53,993 nucleotides of DNA. Origin: Deltaproteobacteria bacterium RIFCSPLOWO2_12_FULL_60_19 (lineage in GTDB: Bacteria; Desulfobacterota; Binatia; UBA9968). The notes beneath the pieces are model-generated. The model was not told the DNA's origin. It did no database searches and was given only the letters and a program-made list of their open reading frames with translations. The DNA is taken from NCBI GenBank assembly GCA_001798595.1, contig MGSS01000125.1, forward strand, positions 4,322 to 58,314. The letters are read 5' to 3'. The position numbers were made by a program, and so were the translations under genes. This document shows, one piece after another, positions 49,424-53,993 of this stretch. The first letter of the stretch is position 1. Each line of letters begins with the position of its first letter.

Positions 49424-50422
49424 ATGGCCCTGATCCTGAATGACGCAGACGTAAAGGCATTGAATCCGCCGATGGACGGAGCGATCAAGGTCATCGAGAG
49501 ATGTTTTCAACTCCAGGCATCGGGAGAGGTCACCAACCATCCGCGCGTGCACCTGCCGTATCCACCCAGCGGCCATTCTGAGCGGCGCGCGGGTTTTGGC
49601 GAGCGCACACTGCGCGTATTGCCGGCGATTGTGCCGGCCTTCGACGCCGCGGGTTTTCGCACCTATGCCATCGGGCCGAGAAAAAGCGGCGAAGCCAGCG
49701 CCTTGCTCGTTCTTTTTAGTTTTGAAGACATGACGCTTAAAGCCATCATCAACGACACCTGGCTCCATTACATCCGCACCGGTGCGCCGGCCGGGGTGGC
49801 GGCGAAGTACCTGTCCCGCTCCAGCATCGACACCCTGGGGGTCATCGGCACGGGACGGATCGCGCGCCGGGCGGCGGAGGCGGTAGCCTGCGTGCGTAAA
49901 TTTCGGCGCATCAAAGTTTACAGCCCGAGCCCGGAGCATCGTCTGAGCTATGCCAGGGATATCGGAGAACTCCTTCGTGTCGAGGTGGAGTCGGAGGAAA
50001 GTCCCAGGACAGTTGTGGAGAGCGCGGATATTCTCATCACGGCGACCAACGCGCATCGTCCGGTTTACGACGGCGACTGGCTTGAACCCGGCGTGCTCGT
50101 GATCTCGCTGGCGCCGGGCGAAGTGGATGTGAAGACCTTGGAACGGGGGCGTTTTTTCTCGACCTGGAAAGAGCAGGCGCTCCACGATCGACCCTCCCGG
50201 GAACCCTTCAAAACTTTGGAGGCCCAGGGCCGGCTTGTCGAGTTTGAAGAGAAATGCCAGGAGTTCCACGACGTGGTTAGCGGCACTCTGCCGGGTCGGA
50301 CAAACGATGAGGAGATTATCACCTGCCTGGTGCCGGCTTCTTCCGTCTGGGATCCGGCTATGGCCTCGTGGGTTTACGGACTTGCGCGAGCGAAAGGCAT
50401 CGGCACGGAGATGTCGATATAA
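49424..50422 (+). CDS. Ornithine cyclodeaminase/mu-crystallin family protein
   Basis: A 332-residue NAD(P)-dependent enzyme family member (ornithine cyclodeaminase, alanine dehydrogenase, ketimine reductase, or lysine cyclodeaminase). The Rossmann motif GVIGTGRIARRAAEA (~145-159) is clear, with VKALNPPMDGAIKVIERCF at the N-terminus and LVISLAPGEVDVKTLERG late in the chain. The substrate-binding region differs from classical OCD (no clear KxxxG...R pair seen by eye). ATG 49424 is used; a TTG at 49403 is the only other in-frame option. It is the last gene of the rightward operon and may reduce an imine or recycle ammonia. Confidence 0.85.
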   Translation: MALILNDADVKALNPPMDGAIKVIERCFQLQASGEVTNHPRVHLPYPPSGHSERRAGFGERTLRVLPAIVPAFDAAGFRTYAIGPRKSGEASALLVLFSFEDMTLKAIINDTWLHYIRTGAPAGVAAKYLSRSSIDTLGVIGTGRIARRAAEAVACVRKFRRIKVYSPSPEHRLSYARDIGELLRVEVESEESPRTVVESADILITATNAHRPVYDGDWLEPGVLVISLAPGEVDVKTLERGRFFSTWKEQALHDRPSREPFKTLEAQGRLVEFEEKCQEFHDVVSGTLPGRTNDEEIITCLVPASSVWDPAMASWVYGLARAKGIGTEMSI

Positions 50423-50439
50423 AATCCTGAAATTCAATC

Positions 50440-50470
50440 TGGTGCGCCCGCCGAGAATCGAACTCTAACC
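50440..50470 (-). other. tRNA 3'-end-like remnant (T-arm, acceptor, CCA)
   Basis: Reading the minus strand, the segment ends with GAGTTCGATTCTC (T-arm: GAG stem, TTCGATT loop, CTC stem) and GGCGGGCGCACCA (acceptor 3' strand, discriminator and encoded CCA). No matching 5' acceptor strand or clear anticodon arm is found within 90 nt, so this is only the 3' part of a tRNA gene. Such stubs are typical attachment-site scars left by integrative elements. The isotype cannot be assigned. Confidence 0.45.
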
Positions 50471-50496
50471 CGTTGAGATTCCGAAACTTCGACCTT

Positions 50497-50586
50497 TCAA
50501 GTGTGGAAGTTGACCTGCGCCTCCGCTGGAGGAGCGAAAAGGCAGGAGAGAGTAACCAGCAGTGCCGCAAAGAATTTACTTTTCAT
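50497..50586 (-). pseudogene. Truncated exported-protein gene (signal peptide only)
   Basis: A 29-codon frame from ATG 50586 encodes a textbook signal peptide, MKSKFFAALLVTLSCLFAPP followed by AEAQ, and only five further residues (VNFHT) before TGA. It resembles the first codons of a periplasmic binding protein whose remainder was lost at about 50497, right beside the tRNA-like stub. It lies 16 nt downstream of the MFS gene in the same direction, so it was probably its operon partner. Confidence 0.55.
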
Positions 50587-50602
50587 AGAACGCCATTTGT
50601 GG

Positions 50603-51805
50603 CTATGGCCTTCTACGGGGTAGCAATACGGCCATCAAAGCAACGCTGACAAAAGAGAGCAGACCGAGAAGCCAGAATATCGTGGAGAGTTCCGCCATTA
50701 GTAAGAGCAGGCCGACAACGGAGGTCGAGACGGTCTTCGACACTTCTTGAAGGAGCCGATCGAAGGAGACGATTCCCCCACGCAGCTCCGGCGGCGTATT
50801 CTGTGTCAGGAGACTCTTCTGCATGGGCGAGATCACGCCATTGGCAAGACCGTAAAAGAAAAGCGCGGTACCGACGAGCCATACGCCCGGCATGAACGGG
50901 ACGGCGACTAGGGCGATGCCGCTGACCACAAACGCAAGGAACAGGAGCCGTGCCTTGTCATGGCCGGTGGCCAAACGGCCCGCCTGACTCGATGTCAGCA
51001 TGGCTCCGGCTGCAAAGAAGGCGTAAAGCAATCCTGCCGTGGCAGTGCTGATCCCGTGGCTGCGCACTAAGAAGAGGGGAAAGTAGGTGAGAAAACCGTA
51101 GTCAAGAAAGAAGCGGAGAAAACCGGCAGAGAATGCGACTAACAGACGCGGGTGACGGGTGAGGCGGAGCATGTATCCAAGGTAAGTCCAGGTTCCGCTA
51201 TTCACACTTCCCTTTGTCTCAGGCATCCACAATAAAACCATCAGCCCAAGGGGAACCACGAGAATATAGAGGACGAACGGCCAGAACCAGGCGATCGCGG
51301 CTAATATTCCGCCCAGGGGAGGAAAGACCAAGTAGGCCACTCGGTCGAGGAAGACCTTGAGCCCTTGGCCGCCTACCTCGTTGTCGCCTTCCAGGAGGTC
51401 GCCGATGAGGACTACGGTTAGAGGGATGACCGCGCTGAAGCCTATCCCTTGAACGGCCCTGAGTATGAGAACCCAACCGAATGTCGGCGCGAAGGCAATA
51501 GCCGCTCCACTGAAGCCAAAAAGGAGAAGGCCCCCTGCGAGTAGGAGCCGCCGCCCGTAGAGGTCAGCAACGATACCAAAAAGAGGCGCGAGGATAATCG
51601 CGGGCCCCGTGTATACCGTCATGACCAAGCTCAGGGCCGAGTCGCTTATTCCAAGCGGCTCTATCATTGCCGGAAGCCCCGGCTGGATGAAGTTGACGCC
51701 CATCATCAGCGCCATGCTCGAAGCAAAAACCAGCGTAAGGGCTCTGCGCTTCGCTGGTGCCAGCTCGCCTAGACCGAAAAGAACGGCGATGGACGGCGCC
51801 TGCAT
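50603..51805 (-). CDS. Major facilitator superfamily transporter
   Basis: A 400-residue MFS protein with about 12 membrane helices, probably a drug/organic-solute exporter. The loop 2-3 motif appears as LFGIVADLYGRRLLLAGGLL (~75-95), and motif-C-like glycine/proline residues occur in helix 5 (VIPLTVVLIGDLLEGD nearby). ATG 51805 is used: it lacks a ribosome site but sits 7 nt after a good -10 box, consistent with a leaderless mRNA. A TTG at 51841 would overlap the -35 box. It is transcribed against the preceding rightward operon and followed by a truncated secretion-signal gene. Confidence 0.88.
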   Translation of the reverse strand: MQAPSIAVLFGLGELAPAKRRALTLVFASSMALMMGVNFIQPGLPAMIEPLGISDSALSLVMTVYTGPAIILAPLFGIVADLYGRRLLLAGGLLLFGFSGAAIAFAPTFGWVLILRAVQGIGFSAVIPLTVVLIGDLLEGDNEVGGQGLKVFLDRVAYLVFPPLGGILAAIAWFWPFVLYILVVPLGLMVLLWMPETKGSVNSGTWTYLGYMLRLTRHPRLLVAFSAGFLRFFLDYGFLTYFPLFLVRSHGISTATAGLLYAFFAAGAMLTSSQAGRLATGHDKARLLFLAFVVSGIALVAVPFMPGVWLVGTALFFYGLANGVISPMQKSLLTQNTPPELRGGIVSFDRLLQEVSKTVSTSVVGLLLLMAELSTIFWLLGLLSFVSVALMAVLLPRRRP

Positions 51806-51812
51806 GGCTGCA

Positions 51813-51841
51813 AATCTAGTGTAGGGCCGTTTTCGAGTCAA
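51813..51841 (-). promoter_or_regulatory. Sigma-70-type promoter of MFS gene (possibly leaderless)
   Basis: On the minus strand TTGACT (-35) and TAGATT (-10) are separated by exactly 17 nt. Only 7 nt lie between the -10 box and ATG 51805, so transcription would begin at or within a few bases of the start codon. Confidence 0.5.
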
Positions 51842-51904
51842 TGATGTGTCTTTGAGAATCTCGAAGTATTCTAGACGGTCGTGCGCGCCACTCGGCTTTT
51901 TCCT

Positions 51905-52408
51905 TCATAATCGCCGATCCAAACTCCGATACTGGATCGCCTCGGAGACGTGGGCGGGCTGGATGTCTTCGGAGCCTGCGAGGTCGGCGATGGTGCGGGC
52001 GACTTTTAAGACGCGGCTGTAGGCGCGGGCGCTTAAGCCCAGTTTATTGATCGCCACTTCCAGCAATTTTTCCGCTTCCTGTTTCACGGCGCAGTAGCGC
52101 TTGATGTCCCGCGTTCCCATCTGCGCGTTGGCGTGGAGGCCCTTTTTCTGAAACCGGGCGAGCTGGACCAGGCGGGCGCGGTTAACGCGCTCGCGGATCG
52201 CCGACGACGGCTCGCTGGCGTCTTTACTTGCAAGCTCCTGGTAGCGCAGCGCCGGGACTTCAACTTGAATGTCGATTCGATCGAGCAACGGGCCGGAGAC
52301 GCGCGAGCGATAGCGTTGAATCTGCGGCGGCGTACAGCCGCATTCTTTCTGTGGATCGGTGAAGAAGCCGCAGGGACACTCCCGCGTTGCCTTTTTGCCA
52401 TCTGACCC
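51905..52408 (-). pseudogene. comM: comM (YifB) C-terminal fragment, copy 2
   Basis: About 165 codons of ComM from the CPCGF motif ([16 protein letters not shown]) through [40 protein letters not shown] and the natural C-terminal end [10 protein letters not shown]. The whole N-terminal region with Walker A/B is missing, so it cannot work as the transformation helicase. The missing part starts at precisely the same ComM residue as in the shorter fragment at 10.9 kb. The two share ~96% nucleotide identity over ~195 nt in direct orientation. An open frame is retained, which is odd for a dead gene and may mean recent origin or reuse. Confidence 0.78.
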
Positions 52409-52682
52409 TGAAGGTCCCAAAACCTTTACCTCCGAAATATCCCAGGACTCTCAAGACCTTAGGGTGCCATATTAGGAAGCGGAGATTAGAGCCAGGACTC
52501 CTCTAAAAAGACGTTGCCAACGCGATAGGGGTTAGAGTCATTTGCTCCAATAAAGGAGAAAAAAGCGGGCGCTTTTCCTACTTTTGAAATCCATAGGCGC
52601 TTTCGTTACGCGCCCTATAGGCCTCTCAAAAACCTTTAGAAATCCGTAGATTAGTCATGGTCTAAGGAAGATCGTTCGTACA
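52409..52682. promoter_or_regulatory. A+T-richer control region with several dyads
   Basis: This gene-free stretch contains the palindrome AAAAGCG-GG-CGCTTTT (52561-52576), a second dyad with arms ATAGGCGC and GCGCCCTAT (about 52591-52621), and CCTTTAG/CTAAGG half-sites (about 52634-52668). AAAAACCT (about 52628-52635) recalls the TAAAAACC core of the elements at 24.9 and 34.9 kb. These are candidate activator or IHF sites for the promoter at 52683. Confidence 0.4.
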
Positions 52683-52698
52683 TGGCACGGAGATTGCG
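52683..52698 (+). promoter_or_regulatory. Sigma-54 promoter for third dihydroxyphthalate-decarboxylase-like gene
   Basis: TGGCACGGAGATTGCG matches the sigma-54 consensus fully at TGGCACG and TTGC, with GG-N10-GC spacing. The predicted start is near 52709, leaving an unusually long ~190 nt leader before GTG 52899. I see no riboswitch or small gene in that leader. Confidence 0.75.
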
Positions 52699-52898
52699 CG
52701 ATGATAGGCAGCAAGCCGTGACAAGATTGGACTTGTGAATCTAGCACTCACAATTTGGTGTGGATTGGCTCGTTAGAGTCCACTTAGAGGAGTCGCCCAA
52801 TAAACACAGATACTCTCTCGTAGTCGATCACCTTGACAACCTTTGAGCTTGGTGCTTCGAGTCGAGATGAGTCGAATCATCCATGAGATTCGGTCTTT

Positions 52899-53888
52899 GT
52901 GGCCAAACTTAAAATTACATTCGCATGTTGGGATCATCCTCGCCTTCGCCCCATCATCGACGGGTTGATTCAAGCTGAGGGGATCGATCTCAACTGTCTC
53001 TCCCTTTCTCCAGTCGAGATCTTTTGGCGCATGCTCAAATATGAGGATTTTGATGCCTCGGAGATATCTTTATCCGCCTACATCATTGACCAATGTTCCG
53101 CGAGGCCTCGTTTTATTGCGCTCCCATTCTTTCCCCTGCGCGTGTTCAGACATTCGGCTCTTTTTATAAACAGAAATGCCGGGATCCGAACTCCTGAGGA
53201 TCTCAAGGGTAAAAAGATCGGCGTCCCAGAGTATCATCTAACAGCAGCGCTCTGGGTAAGGGGTTTCCTCCAACATGATTATGGTGTCTCTCCTGAGGAT
53301 GTCGAATGGTACCTGGGCGGGCTAGAGGAAACCGGAAGGAAGAAGCGGATCGAAGAGGAACTCCCGAAAAGGATCCGCGTCCATGAAATCCCACCGGATC
53401 AAACACTCAGTGATATGCTTGAACGGGGCCTGATTAGCGCGCTTATCAGTCCCCACAGGCCCCTTTGTTTCCTGAAAAACACCGGCAATGTTGGTCTTCT
53501 CTTCCCGAATTTCAAAGAAGTTGAAATGGACTATTTTCGCAGAACCGGTATTCTCCCGATCATGCATACGGTTGTGATGAAGCGAGAGATATACGAGAGA
53601 GAACCCTGGGTTACGCAGAGTTTGTACAAAGCGTTGGTGAAAGCGTCGTCTTCTGTTGAATCGACCCTGTTTCACAGCGCGTTGAGATATACGCTTCCTT
53701 GGGTGCAACAAGATTGGGAGGAAGCTCAAAAGCTTTTTGGCACGGAGATCTTTCCTTCAGGAGCGGCGTCTAACTGGAAGACGCTGGAAGCAGCAGCCCT
53801 GTACTCCTACGAGCAAGGCCTGGCGACCCGCAAGCTTAGACCGGCAGAGCTTTTCGCGCCCAACACTTTGGAGCAATGCAAAGACTGA
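52899..53888 (+). CDS. 4,5-dihydroxyphthalate decarboxylase-like protein (copy 3)
   Basis: A 329-residue protein closely related to copy 1 (14298): same length, FDASEISLSAYIIDQCSARP, FFPLRVFRHSALFINRNAGI, LLFPNFKEVEMDYFRRTGIL, and the C-terminal LFAPNTLEQC. It has no signal peptide. GTG 52899 is the only start available before an in-frame stop at 52884, and it has no clear ribosome-binding site. The gene is visibly richer in A+T than most of the window. It has its own sigma-54 promoter and precedes an exported-protein gene, so a transporter or further pathway genes probably follow beyond the window. Confidence 0.8.
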   Translation: MAKLKITFACWDHPRLRPIIDGLIQAEGIDLNCLSLSPVEIFWRMLKYEDFDASEISLSAYIIDQCSARPRFIALPFFPLRVFRHSALFINRNAGIRTPEDLKGKKIGVPEYHLTAALWVRGFLQHDYGVSPEDVEWYLGGLEETGRKKRIEEELPKRIRVHEIPPDQTLSDMLERGLISALISPHRPLCFLKNTGNVGLLFPNFKEVEMDYFRRTGILPIMHTVVMKREIYEREPWVTQSLYKALVKASSSVESTLFHSALRYTLPWVQQDWEEAQKLFGTEIFPSGAASNWKTLEAAALYSYEQGLATRKLRPAELFAPNTLEQCKD

Positions 53889-53919
53889 CGAGAATGGCTT
53901 ACAGAAAGGCACGGACACA

Positions 53920-53993
53920 ATGTCTTACTTTTCGATATTCACAGCGGTAACCCTTATTTTGGCGCTTTTTCCTCCGGTTTCGGCAAAAGAGCC
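53920..53993 (+). CDS. N-terminus of exported protein (continues past window)
   Basis: The 24 visible codons encode a clear Sec signal peptide, MSYFSIFTAVTLILALFPPV followed by SAKE, with a likely cleavage after VSA. By position and by analogy with the other operons it is probably another ABC binding protein, but nothing of the mature chain is visible. It begins 31 nt after the preceding gene; AAAGG upstream is a weak ribosome site. Confidence 0.6.
   Translation, partial: MSYFSIFTAVTLILALFPPVSAKE

Noticed and set aside
51806-51841. TTG 51841 as start of the MFS gene
   Set aside because: It lies in the -35 box of a good promoter, has no ribosome site and adds 12 non-conserved residues.
10891-52408. 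Composite transposon or integrative element bounded by the comM fragments
   Set aside because: No transposase, integrase, terminal inverted repeats or target duplication was found; only the direct repeats are supported.
1-53993. CRISPR arrays, rRNA or complete tRNA genes
   Set aside because: No regularly spaced repeats or rRNA-like sequence noticed, and the only tRNA-like piece is a 3' stub at 50440-50470.

Overview
This 54 kb window is a high-GC, densely packed catabolic and uptake region from a bacterium with Gram-negative-style periplasmic ABC transport. The gene content (many UbiD-type decarboxylases, Fe(III)-type ABC transporters without obvious iron genes, xanthine-dehydrogenase-family enzymes, luciferase-like flavoenzymes) resembles uncultivated soil or sediment lineages such as Binatota, Rokubacteria or deltaproteobacteria. 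No marker gene is present, so the lineage is an inference. No rRNA, complete tRNA, CRISPR array, transposase or integrase was seen.

Layout. (1) 1-10.9 kb, plus strand: the end of a two-domain ABC permease, then two near-duplicate amidohydrolases with C-terminal IPT/TIG domains flanking a luciferase-like oxidoreductase, a pair of acyl-CoA dehydrogenases, an ADP-forming acyl-CoA synthetase, an enoyl-CoA hydratase and a RidA protein. This reads as one operon that opens a cyclic or amide substrate and beta-oxidises the acyl chain. (2) 10.9-11.2 kb: a decayed comM (Mg-chelatase-like ATPase) C-terminal fragment. (3) 11.2-24.8 kb, minus strand: one long operon read from 24.8 kb leftwards, with FAD, 2Fe-2S and molybdopterin subunits of a xanthine-dehydrogenase-family enzyme, an ABC importer (binding protein, permease, ATPase), a UbiD paralogue with altered catalytic residues, a 4,5-dihydroxyphthalate-decarboxylase-like protein, a phenylacetate-CoA-ligase-like enzyme, a canonical UbiD and a small unknown protein. 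(4) 24.8-25.2 kb: divergent control region with two face-away sigma-54 promoters. (5) 25.2-34.9 kb, plus strand: a collapsed binding-protein gene, two binding-protein/permease pairs sharing one ATPase, a luciferase-like enzyme and an M24 peptidase-fold protein. (6) 35.0-50.4 kb, plus strand: a third sigma-54 promoter, an M29-like protein, HyuB/HyuA, a second molybdoenzyme (L-M-S order), three UbiD decarboxylases, a second dihydroxyphthalate-decarboxylase-like protein and an ornithine-cyclodeaminase-family protein. (7) 50.4-52.4 kb, minus strand: a tRNA 3'-end-like remnant, a truncated secretion signal, an MFS exporter and a longer comM fragment. (8) 52.4-54.0 kb: a visibly more A+T-rich stretch with a fourth sigma-54 promoter, a third dihydroxyphthalate-decarboxylase-like gene and the first codons of another exported protein.

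Together the genes suggest import of an organic acid, hydroxylation by molybdo-flavoenzymes, CoA activation and prFMN-dependent (de)carboxylation, under nitrogen/stress-type sigma-54 control by an activator not encoded here. The most notable signals are the set of four near-consensus sigma-54 promoters, with a shared ~50 bp upstream element at two of them. Next are two ~96% identical comM fragments in direct orientation bracketing ~41 kb, a UbiD lacking two of its three catalytic residues, and TIG-domain amidohydrolases.
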